A DNA stretch of 64,000 nt. Origin: Mesorhizobium sp. M3A.F.Ca.ET.080.04.2.1 (GTDB lineage Bacteria; Pseudomonadota; Alphaproteobacteria; Rhizobiales; Rhizobiaceae). Under the pieces are notes generated by a model that worked only from the letters and a program-made list of their open reading frames with translations, searched no databases and was not told the origin of the DNA. Position numbers and translations under genes: made by a program. Shown piece by piece: positions 54,067-63,761 of this stretch (position 1 is its first letter; every line of letters begins with the position of its first letter). The stretch covers positions 682,001 to 746,000 of the forward strand of contig NZ_CP034451.1 in the NCBI RefSeq assembly GCF_003952525.1, in the 5' to 3' direction.

Positions 54067-55281
54067 TCAAACCCGCTTGGCGAGGCGACGGAACCAGGCC
54101 AGCGCCGGCATTTCGACGAAGCGCCAGGTGAACCAGGAAGAAACAATAACGCCGATCAACATTGTCATCAGTGCCGCGAATCCGATCCAGGGCGAGCCCA
54201 GGCCGAAGCCGGTCACCTGATCGCCGCGCAGTGCAATGTCGCCGACAATTCCGAGGCCGAGCTTGCGCTCGATCAGACCGCCGACATTGATCATGCGCGC
54301 CTGCACGAAGATGTGGACCATGTAGATCGAGTAGGAAAGCGAGCCGAGCAGGAGCATCGGACGGCTGCGCAGTAGACTGCTGATCCAGCCACCCTCATGC
54401 GCGAAGAGATAGAGCGCCAGCGCAAAGACAACCGGGGCTGCGATGCCGGCGTCGTTTGACCCGGCGACCGAGACGAAGACCCCGATCACCGCAATCATGG
54501 CAAGCTCAGCCAGTGTCCAGGCGATACGCCCTGCCCCGTCCGCGAGCGCCTCTCGCGCCTCTGCAATGGAATCGTGCTGAAACCAGGCAAGCAGCGCACC
54601 GAGCGAGAAGCCGTAAAGGCAGCGGATGAAGCCGAAATCGAAGGACACGTCCATATGACGCGTCGAGAAGGCAAGCAGGAAGAGCGGCGCGGTCATGGCT
54701 GCGGCGATGAACCATATCCAGGCGCGCCCGCTTGCCGCGAAGACGACGGCGGCAAACAGCAGATAGGCGAAGAACTCGGCCGAAATGCTCCAACTCGGTG
54801 CGTTCCAGCTGAGATGATCCTCGACGCCCATGCCCTGCAACAGGAACACATTGGCAGCGAGACTTCTCAAGTCGAAACCGCCGGTGAAGGGCGCCGCACC
54901 CGTGCCGCGCAGCGCCGGCAGCACAAGCCGCAGCGTCTCGAATGCAGCGAAGGCCGCAAGCATCACCAGGTGCAACGGGTAGATGCGGCCAAAGCGCACG
55001 AGCGCGAAACGGGCAAGCGCGCCCGGCTCGCCAAGCCGGCTGGCATAGGAGCCGGCAATGACAAAGCCCGAGAGCACGAAGAAGAAGTCCACGAACAAAT
55101 AACAGCCGCCGACAAAGGTGCTCCGCGAAATCATCGACGTCGTCGGAAAATGAAACAGTGCCACCAGCAGCGCGCAAATGCCGCGCCAGGAATCAAGCAC
55201 CTTGAAACGCTCGCCTGCCACCGTACCGGCGCGGGCGGCCGCCGGTGCGGGCGCGAGATTGAGCAAGGCGGCCTCAGTCAT
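54067..55281 (-). CDS. Acyltransferase_3 (OafA/YrhL-type) membrane protein
   Basis: This 404-residue integral membrane acyltransferase has about ten helices. The family opening LDSWRGICALLVALFHF carries the conserved Arg and His. YLFVDFFFVLSGFVIAGSYASR and RLGRIYPLHLV-type segments follow (here RFGRIYPLHLVML). It adds O-acyl groups to surface polysaccharide or other periplasmic glycans. No glycosyltransferase is adjacent. Confidence 0.9.
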   Translation of the reverse strand: MTEAALLNLAPAPAAARAGTVAGERFKVLDSWRGICALLVALFHFPTTSMISRSTFVGGCYLFVDFFFVLSGFVIAGSYASRLGEPGALARFALVRFGRIYPLHLVMLAAFAAFETLRLVLPALRGTGAAPFTGGFDLRSLAANVFLLQGMGVEDHLSWNAPSWSISAEFFAYLLFAAVVFAASGRAWIWFIAAAMTAPLFLLAFSTRHMDVSFDFGFIRCLYGFSLGALLAWFQHDSIAEAREALADGAGRIAWTLAELAMIAVIGVFVSVAGSNDAGIAAPVVFALALYLFAHEGGWISSLLRSRPMLLLGSLSYSIYMVHIFVQARMINVGGLIERKLGLGIVGDIALRGDQVTGFGLGSPWIGFAALMTMLIGVIVSSWFTWRFVEMPALAWFRRLAKRV

Positions 55282-55403
55282 AATGGTACAATCCTGTGTT
55301 GCAATGGCACCCGAGGAAGCACCATTCCGTCTCCGTAAGCTGTGACTGGCATGTTGCGTGCCGGTTCTGTAGTTGTGGCTGCCCGATGACCTGAGGACAC
55401 GCG

Positions 55404-56405
55404 ATGCCGAACAAGAACATCGACCACGCCTTCACAGCCCGCTCCCGGACCGGTGCCTCCTTCGAGCCGACCTATGCCGGCGCGCTGTCGTTCATGCGGC
55501 GCAAATACACCAAGGATGTGAAGGGCGCGGACGCTGTCGTGTGGGGTATTCCATTCGATGCCGCCGTCACCAACCGGCCCGGCGCCCGCTTCGGGCCGCA
55601 GGCGATCCGGCGCGCCTCGGCGATCCTCGACAACGATCCGCAATACCCGTTCTCGCGCGACCTGTTCGAGCATCTTTCGGTCGTCGATTATGGCGATTGC
55701 CTTCTGGACAGCGGCAACCACCAGAAGACACCCGGCACGATCGAGCGCGAGGCGGCCAGGATCTTGAGATCAGGGGCCTTCCTTCTGTCGCTCGGCGGCG
55801 ATCATTTCGTCACCTGGCCGCTGCTCAAGGCGCATGCGGCGATCCATGGACCGCTGGCGCTGGTGCAGTTCGATGCGCATCAGGACACCTGGCCCGACGA
55901 CGGCAAGCGCATCGACCACGGGTCTTTCGTCGCTCGGGCGGTGAAAGAAGGCATCATCGATCCCGACCGCTCGATCCAGATCGGCATCCGCACGCATGCG
56001 CCGGAAACGTTCGGCATCAAGATCCTTTATGGCCACGAGGTTGAGGAAATGCGGGCGTCCGATATTGCTTACGCGATTGTCGAGCGCACCGGCGGCAGGA
56101 AAACCTATCTCACCTTCGACATCGATTGCCTCGATCCGGCCTTCGCGCCAGGCACCGGCACGCCGGTAGCCGGCGGCCCATCCTCGGCCAAGGTGCTGTC
56201 GACGCTGCGCCAACTCGGCCAGATCGATATTGTCGGCGCCGACGTCGTCGAGGTTGCGCCGGCCTACGATCATGCCGATATAACGGCAATCGCGGGATCG
56301 ATCATCGCCATGCACTATCTCGGCTTGGTGGCCGAGCGAAAGGCACGGCTTGAAGACTTGAACAATGGCAATCAAGCCGTGCTGCATGAAGCACACGGTA
56401 TATAG
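55404..56405 (+). CDS. speB: Agmatinase
   Basis: This 333-residue ureohydrolase converts agmatine to putrescine and urea. Its two-manganese site is visible: GGDHFVTWP, FDAHQDTW and FDIDCLDPAFAPGTGTP. The GGDHF differs from the more usual GGDHS but is seen in the family. The gene starts with a good upstream spacing from the divergent acyltransferase and is followed 26 nt later by argC, so arginine-related genes are linked. Substrate preference (agmatine versus related guanidines) is inferred. Confidence 0.88.
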   Translation: MPNKNIDHAFTARSRTGASFEPTYAGALSFMRRKYTKDVKGADAVVWGIPFDAAVTNRPGARFGPQAIRRASAILDNDPQYPFSRDLFEHLSVVDYGDCLLDSGNHQKTPGTIEREAARILRSGAFLLSLGGDHFVTWPLLKAHAAIHGPLALVQFDAHQDTWPDDGKRIDHGSFVARAVKEGIIDPDRSIQIGIRTHAPETFGIKILYGHEVEEMRASDIAYAIVERTGGRKTYLTFDIDCLDPAFAPGTGTPVAGGPSSAKVLSTLRQLGQIDIVGADVVEVAPAYDHADITAIAGSIIAMHYLGLVAERKARLEDLNNGNQAVLHEAHGI

Positions 56406-56431
56406 TCTTGAATTCGCAAGGAATTTGACAA

Positions 56432-57367
56432 GTGACGAAACCGAAGATCTTCATTGACGGCGAGCATGGAACGACAGGCCTGCAGATCAGGGCGCTGCTG
56501 GCCGACCGCGACGACCTGGAGATCATCTCCATTCCCGCCGAGCGCCGCAAGGAAGCTGCGGCGCGCGCCGAATTCCTCAATGCCGCGGACGTCGCGATCC
56601 TCTGCCTGCCGGATGCAGCTGCCAAGGAAAGCGTGTCGCTGATCGAGAACGACACCACGAAGGTCATCGACGCCTCGACCGCTCATCGCGTGGCCGAAGG
56701 CTGGGAATATGGCTTTGCCGAAATGGACAAGCACCAGGCAAAGAAGATCGCCGGGGCGAAACGCGTCGCCAATCCAGGCTGCTGGCCGCAAGGCCCGATC
56801 GCGACGCTGCGTCCGCTGGTTTCGGCCGGCCTGCTGCCCGCCGACTTTCCGGTCGCTGTCAACGGTATTTCCGGCTATTCCGGCGGCGGCCGGCCGATGA
56901 TCGAGGACTATGTCGGCAAGGGCGAGGACGCGCCGGAATTCCTGCCCTACGGCCTCACTCTGCAGCACAAGCACGTGCCGGAGCTAAGGACCTATGCGAA
57001 GCTGTCGCAGGATCCGATCATGCAGCCGGCGGTCGGCAATTTCGCGCAAGGCATGATCACCGTCGTGCCGCTGCAGCTCGGCGGCCTGAAGCGGGTTCCG
57101 ACAGGCGCGGAACTGCATGCCGCGATCGCCGACCATTTCGCCTCGATCGACGGCGGCGTTGTCGAAGTCGCGCCCTACACCCACACGGAGCGCGTCCCGG
57201 AGATTGATCCGGAGGCTTATAACGGCACCAACCGGATGAAGGTCTATGTGTTCGCCAATGACGAGCGCGCGCAGGCGCTGCTCATGGCCGTCTACGACAA
57301 TCTCGGCAAGGGTGCCTCCGGGGCTGCTGTGCAGAACCTGGACCTGATGCTCGGCATCAAGCGCTGA
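56432..57367 (+). CDS. argC: N-acetyl-gamma-glutamyl-phosphate reductase, short type
   Basis: This 311-residue NADPH enzyme of arginine synthesis is of the short alphaproteobacterial class. It shows the dinucleotide start IFIDGEHGTTGLQIRA, the catalytic Cys in NPGCWPQGPI and the His in QHKHVPEL. The start is GTG at 56432 after AAGGAATTT. It follows agmatinase. Confidence 0.94.
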   Translation: MTKPKIFIDGEHGTTGLQIRALLADRDDLEIISIPAERRKEAAARAEFLNAADVAILCLPDAAAKESVSLIENDTTKVIDASTAHRVAEGWEYGFAEMDKHQAKKIAGAKRVANPGCWPQGPIATLRPLVSAGLLPADFPVAVNGISGYSGGGRPMIEDYVGKGEDAPEFLPYGLTLQHKHVPELRTYAKLSQDPIMQPAVGNFAQGMITVVPLQLGGLKRVPTGAELHAAIADHFASIDGGVVEVAPYTHTERVPEIDPEAYNGTNRMKVYVFANDERAQALLMAVYDNLGKGASGAAVQNLDLMLGIKR

Positions 57368-57407
57368 GCAGCAATGCTTCTTCCCAGGGTGCTGGGAAGT
57401 CGAGATG

Positions 57408-58499
57408 TCAGCTTCCGATCTTGACCTCGTGCGGCAAGGGATAGGCACCCTTGGTGCCACGCCAGTGCGCGGCAGCGAAACCGAGAACGATCAGGGCGAA
57501 GCCCTGATGGGTCAGCGCCAGATGCAACGGCACCTGCATCAGCAGCGTGCCGATGCCGATCGATGCCTGCGCCAGCACCAGCAGGAACAACAGCGCGCCG
57601 CGGCGCGCATGCGTGGTGCCGCGCCGGCGGCGCCATGTCGCGATCATGTGCCATAGCGCCACGATAAAGAGCGTGTAAGCGCCGAGGCGGTGAACGAACT
57701 GCACCGTCTTCGGGTTCTCGAAGAAGTTGCGCCAGGCTGGTTCGAGCAGCAGAAGATCGGACGGGATCACCTTGCCATCCATCAGCGGCCAGGTGTTGTA
57801 GCTGAGGCCCGCGTCGAGCCCGGCGACAAGGCCCCCTAGATAGATCTGGATCAGGGCCAGAAGCACGATGAACCCGGCAAGGCGTTGGGTCGAGCGGTCA
57901 GCGGCCGGTTCTGAATGCGGCGCCAAGCCTCGCGCGACCACCATGGTGGCGGTGAAGATCAGGGCCGCGATCGTCAGGTGCGTCGCCAGCCGGTACTGGC
58001 TGACCGAGACGCGATCGACCAGACCCGACGCCACCATCCACCAGCCTATAGCGGCCTGCAGGCCGAGGAGCAGGAGGATGCCGACGAGCTTTCGTCCAAG
58101 GCCGCCCTCGATACGCCGCGTCGCCCAGAAGAAAATCAGGGGCAAGGCAAACACGAAGCCGATGACGCGAGCAAGAATGCGGTGCGCCCATTCCCACCAG
58201 AAGATCGACTTGAAGGCCTCGATGCTCATGCCCTTGTTGAGTTCGGCATATTGCGGGATCTGCTGGTAGCGCAGGAACTCTTCCTGCCACTCGGCGTCGT
58301 TGAGTGGCGGGATGACGCCGTGGATCGGCTGCCATTCGGTGATGGAAAGGCCGGATTCGGTCAGCCTGGTGGCGCCGCCGACAACCACCAGCACGAACAG
58401 CATGAGCAGCACGACGTAGAGCCAGCCGCGCACCAGCGCCCGGTTGTGCAGGTCGCGATCGCGGGCGGCATAAGGGGCGGCAGCGGTGACGGCAGCCAT
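57408..58499 (-). CDS. ctaA: Heme A synthase (COX15/CtaA)
   Basis: This 363-residue membrane enzyme oxidises heme O to heme A for cytochrome oxidase. It has about eight helices and the heme-binding features [52 protein letters not shown] and LTHQGFAL. The length fits type-2 COX15. The cytochrome oxidase genes are not in the window. Confidence 0.95.
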   Translation of the reverse strand: MAAVTAAAPYAARDRDLHNRALVRGWLYVVLLMLFVLVVVGGATRLTESGLSITEWQPIHGVIPPLNDAEWQEEFLRYQQIPQYAELNKGMSIEAFKSIFWWEWAHRILARVIGFVFALPLIFFWATRRIEGGLGRKLVGILLLLGLQAAIGWWMVASGLVDRVSVSQYRLATHLTIAALIFTATMVVARGLAPHSEPAADRSTQRLAGFIVLLALIQIYLGGLVAGLDAGLSYNTWPLMDGKVIPSDLLLLEPAWRNFFENPKTVQFVHRLGAYTLFIVALWHMIATWRRRRGTTHARRGALLFLLVLAQASIGIGTLLMQVPLHLALTHQGFALIVLGFAAAHWRGTKGAYPLPHEVKIGS

Positions 58500-58653
58500 G
58501 GGCGATATCCCGGCAAGTTTGAACCGCGCGATTGGTGGACCATGACCGTGCGGCTGGCAAGACCGGTCAGCGCGGCACGCCGTCGCGCTGCAGGTCGATG
58601 GTTGCGTGCGCCTTCCGTTCGGCCTAAGCGAGACGGCTCAACGGGACCGCGAC

Positions 58654-58869
58654 ATGCCCATTCGCCTGAAGAAACTGATCGGCACCATTCTGCTGGTCGC
58701 CCTGGTCATCATCTATGCGCTGGTCGCTTCGGCCATCGCCGTGACCCGGCTCGCCGAGTTCGGCGCGACGGCTCACTTCCTGTTCTTTCTGCTCAGCGGC
58801 CTGCTCTGGGTGCTGCCCGCGATGGGCATCATCAAATGGCTGATCTTGGAGCCGCGGCCGAAGCGCTGA
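58654..58869 (+). CDS. DUF2842 small membrane protein
   Basis: This 71-residue protein has two membrane helices: IGTILLVALVIIYALVASA and HFLFFLLSGLLWVLPAMGIIKWL. The terminal Trp-Leu and Pro-Arg (EPRPKR) is a family hallmark of the alphaproteobacterial DUF2842. Its neighbour is COX15, the usual context, which suggests a link to oxidase assembly. Function is unknown. A start 16 codons upstream is not supported. Confidence 0.85.
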   Translation: MPIRLKKLIGTILLVALVIIYALVASAIAVTRLAEFGATAHFLFFLLSGLLWVLPAMGIIKWLILEPRPKR

Positions 58870-58885
58870 AACGGCGTCCCTGCAG

Positions 58886-59944
58886 TCAGACGGTCACGAC
58901 TATCTTGCCGGCATTGGCGAGCGGCGTCGTCACGCCCGACAGCATCGTGCGGATATGTGCGACGCTCTGATAGCGGCCGTTGACCGAAATGCGCGGCAGC
59001 GCATGCAGGAAGCCGGCATGCTCAGCCTTCAACACGCCGTGCCGCGTTGTCACTGCGGAGGCATACCCGGCGTCGCGGGCGAAGCCTACCTCGCGGCAGC
59101 CGACGGCGCTGGCGTAGCCGTAAGGGTAAGCGAGGTGGCGCGGCTCTTCGCCCAGCTTTTCCTTCAGGATGCACCTGACGTCGCCGATTTCGTGCCGGGC
59201 GTCCGCCTCGGACAGCCGCTTCAGGTTACGGTGGTTGACTGTATGCGCACCGATCGTCACCAGCGAATGCGCCGCCATGGCGCGGATATCATCCCAGCTC
59301 ATCAACGTGCCCGGACGGCCCGTGCCGAGCTCGATTCCGTTCGAACGCGCCAGATCGCGCAGCGCCCTGCCCTGATCCTGCTCGCGAACCTCGAGCGTCA
59401 GCCAGGCATGCAGGCGTTCGTTGGCCTGGAGCTTGCGGGCGGGGCTCGAGCAGTCGATCGTCGCGGGGCCGCTCGCGGTGGTCAGCGACAGGCTCGCGCT
59501 CGCATCGACGATGTCTTCGATCACGTCCCACCAGAGATCGGCGGCGCCGTCGATGAGGCCCGGAGCGACATAGATGGTGATCGGCGCGCCGTGGCGTTCC
59601 AGGACCGGCAGCGCCTCGGTCATGTTGTCGCGATAGGCATCGTCGGCGGTGATGGCGGCGAACGGATTTCTCATGCCGCCGGCCTTTACGCGCTCGATCG
59701 CCTCCTCCAGGCTGACAAAATCGTAACCGTCGGCCTTGATGCCGGAGATCAGGACATCGAGGAAGCTTGGCGCGATGTTGAGGTGGCGGTTGACGCCGTT
59801 CGGCTTTTCCGGTGTCGCGGTCACACGGTGCAGCATCAGAATGGCGCCGACGCCGCCGACGAACGGCCGCGCCAGCGGGGCAAGGCCGGAGTAGCGGGCA
59901 AGGTTCAGCGCCAGTTTCCGGATTGCCTCGCCCCCGTCGATCAT
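58886..59944 (-). CDS. Polysaccharide deacetylase family protein
   Basis: This 352-residue NodB-homology-type (CE4-like) protein has motif 1 as AAITADDAYRDN (usual form TFDDGY) and motif 2 as GAHTVNHRNL. The segment HLAYPYG matches motif 3. The metal Asp and His residues are present. The ATG at 59944 with AAGGTGAAGGA is chosen over starts further out. It lies beside an acyltransferase and the Wzc-like gene, so it may trim or modify an exopolysaccharide. Confidence 0.88.
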   Translation of the reverse strand: MIDGGEAIRKLALNLARYSGLAPLARPFVGGVGAILMLHRVTATPEKPNGVNRHLNIAPSFLDVLISGIKADGYDFVSLEEAIERVKAGGMRNPFAAITADDAYRDNMTEALPVLERHGAPITIYVAPGLIDGAADLWWDVIEDIVDASASLSLTTASGPATIDCSSPARKLQANERLHAWLTLEVREQDQGRALRDLARSNGIELGTGRPGTLMSWDDIRAMAAHSLVTIGAHTVNHRNLKRLSEADARHEIGDVRCILKEKLGEEPRHLAYPYGYASAVGCREVGFARDAGYASAVTTRHGVLKAEHAGFLHALPRISVNGRYQSVAHIRTMLSGVTTPLANAGKIVVTV

Positions 59945-60036
59945 TCCTTCACCTTTTACGCCTAGGCTCATCCACGCACGATTTGCGCCTACGCGAACCC
60001 GCAAGTCGGAAACCAATACGTCTTAAGGATTGAGGT

Positions 60037-61266
60037 ATGGTTGACGCTAACGCGTCATTTGACGGCAATCGGGTCGCGGTCAACGAAGCCCCACCACGCC
60101 CGCTCGCCTCAATCCGGGACGGCCTTGCGACATTGGTGAGCGATGGCGCCGGCCTGGCCAGCTATACCGAATTCTGCGCTTCGGCGCTGTTCGCCCCGGC
60201 ACAGAGCCCGTGCTGGCTGCGCAACTGGGTCAGCAAGACCGATGCCGACATCGTCATCGCAACTTTGATCATGGACGGCAGACCGGCATTATCGCTGGGA
60301 CTGGAAGTCGTGAGCCGCGGACCATTCAAAGTCGCCCGCTTCGCCGGCGGCCGTCACGCCAATGGCAATTTCGCCGCAGCAGACATGCGCCAAATGCCAA
60401 GGATCGACGGCCCGGCGATCCGCTCCCTATTTAGCGCCATTGCCGAGGCACGGCGGGATATCGATCTCGTTTCGCTTGAACGGCTGCTTCCCGACCTCGA
60501 TGGCGTTGCCAACCCACTCGCGGCGCTGCCCCATTTTGCGAGCCCGAACCTCGCTCTCGCTGTCGATCTCGCCGGCGGGTTCGACGCGCTGCTGGCGCGC
60601 GCAAGCGGCAAGCGCAAGCGCAAGAAGCACCGCTCGCAGACGCGCAAGTTCGAGGCTGTCGGCACCTTCCGCCGCATCGCGGCGCGCACACGGGACGAGG
60701 TCGACAGGCTGCTCGACGCCTTCTACGACATGAAGGAGCAGCGTTTCCGCAAAATGGGCATCGCCAACGTGTTCGGCGAGCAAGGCGTGCGTGCCTTCTT
60801 TCGCGCCTTGTTTGCCGATGCGCTTGCGGAGGAAAGGCCGGCCTTCCTGCTGCATGGGTTGGAGGTCGCCGGCAAGCTTCGTGCCGTCACCGGCTCCAGC
60901 CGCTCAGGCAAGCGCCTCATCTGCGAATTCGGCGCAATCGCCGAGGACGATCTCGCTTTCACCAGCCCCGGCGACTATCTGTTCTTCGACAATATCCAGG
61001 AAGCCTGTGAGCAAGGTTTCGGCGTCTACGACTTCTCGGTCGGCGACGAGCCTTACAAGCGGCTTTGGTGCGACCTCGCAGTGCAGCATTTCGAAGTTCT
61101 CGCCCCACTGACGCTGAAAGGCCGAGCGCTGGCGATAGGAGTCCGGCAAGGCGCGCGGGCAAAGGTCTTCATCAAGAACAATCAGACGGTCTGGAAGCTG
61201 ACCAAGATGTTGCGCCGGAAGGCTGCAGGCAAGCCCGCGCCTGCTGCTGCCAACGACGATACCTGA
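60037..61266 (+). CDS. FemAB/CelD-like GNAT acyltransferase
   Basis: This 409-residue cytoplasmic protein is built of two GNAT-like halves. The C-terminal one (from about residue 185) has KRKRKKHRSQTRKFEAVG, then the acetyltransferase-6 segment SSRSGKRLICEFGAIAEDDLAF and the final YDFSVGDEPYKRLWC, typical of CelD/BioF2-like acyltransferases. Such proteins transfer acyl or aminoacyl groups in polysaccharide or cell-surface synthesis. It is divergent from the deacetylase, sharing its promoter gap. Confidence 0.85.
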   Translation: MVDANASFDGNRVAVNEAPPRPLASIRDGLATLVSDGAGLASYTEFCASALFAPAQSPCWLRNWVSKTDADIVIATLIMDGRPALSLGLEVVSRGPFKVARFAGGRHANGNFAAADMRQMPRIDGPAIRSLFSAIAEARRDIDLVSLERLLPDLDGVANPLAALPHFASPNLALAVDLAGGFDALLARASGKRKRKKHRSQTRKFEAVGTFRRIAARTRDEVDRLLDAFYDMKEQRFRKMGIANVFGEQGVRAFFRALFADALAEERPAFLLHGLEVAGKLRAVTGSSRSGKRLICEFGAIAEDDLAFTSPGDYLFFDNIQEACEQGFGVYDFSVGDEPYKRLWCDLAVQHFEVLAPLTLKGRALAIGVRQGARAKVFIKNNQTVWKLTKMLRRKAAGKPAPAAANDDT

Positions 61267-61275
61267 TCGTCACGA

Positions 61276-61293
61276 TCGCGGCGCGGGCCGCGA
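61276..61293. terminator. Weak hairpin between convergent genes
   Basis: TCGCGGC and GCCGCGA pair around GCGG, 9 nt after the FemAB-like stop and 7 nt beyond the stop of the Wzc-like gene. There is no T-run, so termination is uncertain. Confidence 0.35.
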
Positions 61294-61299
61294 CGCCTG

Positions 61300-63495
61300 T
61301 TACGCCGCCGAGCGGCGCCCTGGGACCGGATTTCCCGGCGGTTCATGGCCGACAGGCGTGACCAGCGTGAGATTGGGATAGCCGTTCTCGATCAGCTTGA
61401 CGGCGGCTTGCGTCACTTCCTCGTCGGCTTCGAGCATCGACAGGAAAACTTCGGTGCCGTCACCGACAAGCCTGCCGATGCCTTGCGCATCGGCCGGGCC
61501 GCATTCGACGACGACGAGATCATAGGCGGTGGTCAGCGACTGCATGATGATCGGCAAGCGGTCGGCGGCGCGCATGGAGCGGACCGGATCGGCGGTCCCA
61601 ACGGGAATGACATGCGCGTCCGAGTAAAGATCGGGATGAATGACGTCGCTGAACTGCGCTTCGGAAGCAAGCAGGTTGGTGATGCCCGGAAATAGCCCGC
61701 TGTCCAGCATCGGCCGCGAGGCGGCACCGGAAGCGGTTAGATCAAGCAACAGGACGCGCAGGCCGGCGTCTGAAACTTCGCGTGCCACCAGCACGGCAGT
61801 GGCCGCCGCCTCGTCGCCTTCGGGCGAGACGAAGATGGCGCGCGCGGCCCCCGAGATGATCAGCTTCTCCGCCGCTCTCTCGACATCGATCTCCCCCAGC
61901 CTGGACTGCGGCGGCGCCTCGGCCGCAGGGAGATCCGCGACCTGTGCTTCGGCCGCTTCCAAGAGGGGTTCGGCAGCGACGCGTTCACCATTGTCGACAG
62001 CCGGCTGGTCGGCATCGTTGTTAGCCTCAGCGACCACCGGCGCCGGGCGCGCCACGGGCATCGCCACCTGTTCGATGCGGTCGAATGGGGCACCAGGCGC
62101 CGGTCGCATGGCACGGCCGGAGAACAACTCCGCCAAAAGAGTGCCAATGGCCATCAGCAGCAGCGATGCGGCGGCGGCGGCGCCCGTGATCGGCCCGATC
62201 TTGGGGAAATAGGGCTCGGTAGGGACCTGCGCTTTGGCGAGCAGACGGGCATCCACCGGAAGATAGTTGCGGTCCGCCCGGGAAGCCGCCTCGCGGTAGC
62301 TCGCCATATAGGATTCGAGCTGCTGGCGCTGAGCATTGGCGTCGCGCTGCAGCGCATCGAGTTGCACCTGCTGCTCGCCGGCGCGGGCCGAAGCGACCTT
62401 CAACTGGTTGACCTCGGAAACGAGCTGGTTCTCGCGAGCCTTGGCTGTCTGCGCCTGAGTCGCCAATCCCTTCAGGATCTTCTGCGCCTCGCTGCGGATT
62501 TGACCGTTGAGGTCGGCAAGCTGCGACTTCAACGCCCGGATGCGCGGATGGTTGTCCAGCAAGGTGGTCGACAGGTCGGCGATGCTGGTCCTGAGTTCAA
62601 CCTGCCGCTCGAGCAGACGTTGGATCAGTTCCGAGGACAGTACCTCCGGCACGCTGTCGAGCGTGCCGCCATTCTGGAGCGCCTTGCGCACGCTGTCTGC
62701 CGTCGCCTCGGCAGCGGCGCGATTGGCGCGCACCCGCGAAAGCTCGCTAGACAGTTCGGAGAGCTGCTGGGTGGCAAGCACCGAATTGTTGCCGCCCATC
62801 AAGAGATCGGATTGAGCCCGATAGGCGGCAACCTTGGCTTCGGCCTCCTTCACCCGGTTCTGCAGATCGGTGATTTCCGGGCCAAGAAAGCCGGTGGCGG
62901 CGGAATTCGATTCCTTCTTTGCATTGGCCTTGGAGGCGAGATAGGCCTGGGCGATGGCGTCGGAAATCTTGGCGGCGAGAGCTGGATTCTTCGAGGAAAA
63001 CTCAACCGCAATAACGTGAGTTTTTTCAATTCCATAGACGTTGAGCTTATCGTGCATTGCCTTGAGCACGCGCTCTTCCGGCGGGATGTCGAAGGGATCG
63101 CTCTTCAGGCCGACAAGGACAAGCGCGCGCGCCAGCGCCGACATTTTCAGCGCCTCGTCGAATTCTGGCAATTTCTCCAGGTCGAGATCGGCCGCAACCT
63201 GCTTGAGGATATCGGGGGACGATATGATCTGGACCTCGGTGGCCAGCGTCTCCTCGTCTGTTGCCGGCCGGTCGTCATTGCTCGAGCCGGCCGGCCGCGT
63301 GTAGACCGATTCGCGTGGCCCGATCTCCAGCTTGGCGGTCGCCTTGTATTGCGGCGTCGCGAGCCAGGCGAAGGCGAAAGCCAATCCCATTGCCGCCATC
63401 GTGACGACAAATATGCGCAGCCAGTTCCTCGCCAGGCTGGCGAAAAGCTGTCTCAGGTCGACATCGACATCCGCGGCCGCTGACTGAACGGACAT
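61300..63495 (-). CDS. Wzc/GumC-like exopolysaccharide chain-length protein with degenerate kinase domain
   Basis: This 731-residue protein has two membrane segments (about residues 27-46 and 440-462) around a large periplasmic part. The Wzz domain starts at YKATAKLEIGPRES; long coiled-coil helices run about 190-420. The C-terminal cytoplasmic domain (from about 545) resembles a BY-kinase, with VLLLDLTASG and LVVVECGPA. But its Walker A region reads SPEGDEAAATAV, lacking Gly-Lys-Thr/Ser, and there is no C-terminal Tyr cluster. It probably regulates chain length without kinase activity. It is divergent from the Wza-like gene. Confidence 0.9.
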   Translation of the reverse strand: MSVQSAAADVDVDLRQLFASLARNWLRIFVVTMAAMGLAFAFAWLATPQYKATAKLEIGPRESVYTRPAGSSNDDRPATDEETLATEVQIISSPDILKQVAADLDLEKLPEFDEALKMSALARALVLVGLKSDPFDIPPEERVLKAMHDKLNVYGIEKTHVIAVEFSSKNPALAAKISDAIAQAYLASKANAKKESNSAATGFLGPEITDLQNRVKEAEAKVAAYRAQSDLLMGGNNSVLATQQLSELSSELSRVRANRAAAEATADSVRKALQNGGTLDSVPEVLSSELIQRLLERQVELRTSIADLSTTLLDNHPRIRALKSQLADLNGQIRSEAQKILKGLATQAQTAKARENQLVSEVNQLKVASARAGEQQVQLDALQRDANAQRQQLESYMASYREAASRADRNYLPVDARLLAKAQVPTEPYFPKIGPITGAAAAASLLLMAIGTLLAELFSGRAMRPAPGAPFDRIEQVAMPVARPAPVVAEANNDADQPAVDNGERVAAEPLLEAAEAQVADLPAAEAPPQSRLGEIDVERAAEKLIISGAARAIFVSPEGDEAAATAVLVAREVSDAGLRVLLLDLTASGAASRPMLDSGLFPGITNLLASEAQFSDVIHPDLYSDAHVIPVGTADPVRSMRAADRLPIIMQSLTTAYDLVVVECGPADAQGIGRLVGDGTEVFLSMLEADEEVTQAAVKLIENGYPNLTLVTPVGHEPPGNPVPGRRSAA

Positions 63496-63761
63496 GCATC
63501 CTGCTCCGGAGCTTTGAGTCGAGCGTGGACCGTAAACAACTATGGTAACTCAGGCGTTAAGATCGGACCGGGCGACCTATTAGAGATTGCTCAAGCACGC
63601 AGCATATAAAGCAGCAGAAATATTACGCTTTTCGACGATCCGCATTGTCTCGCACTCCAGTCCTTTACCGGCCATTAACCCTAACAGGATGATAACGATC
63701 CCGGGTTTCTTGGGGTGGCCGCGGCACTGGCTGCGAGAGCGATGAAGGTTCGTAACCGGTC

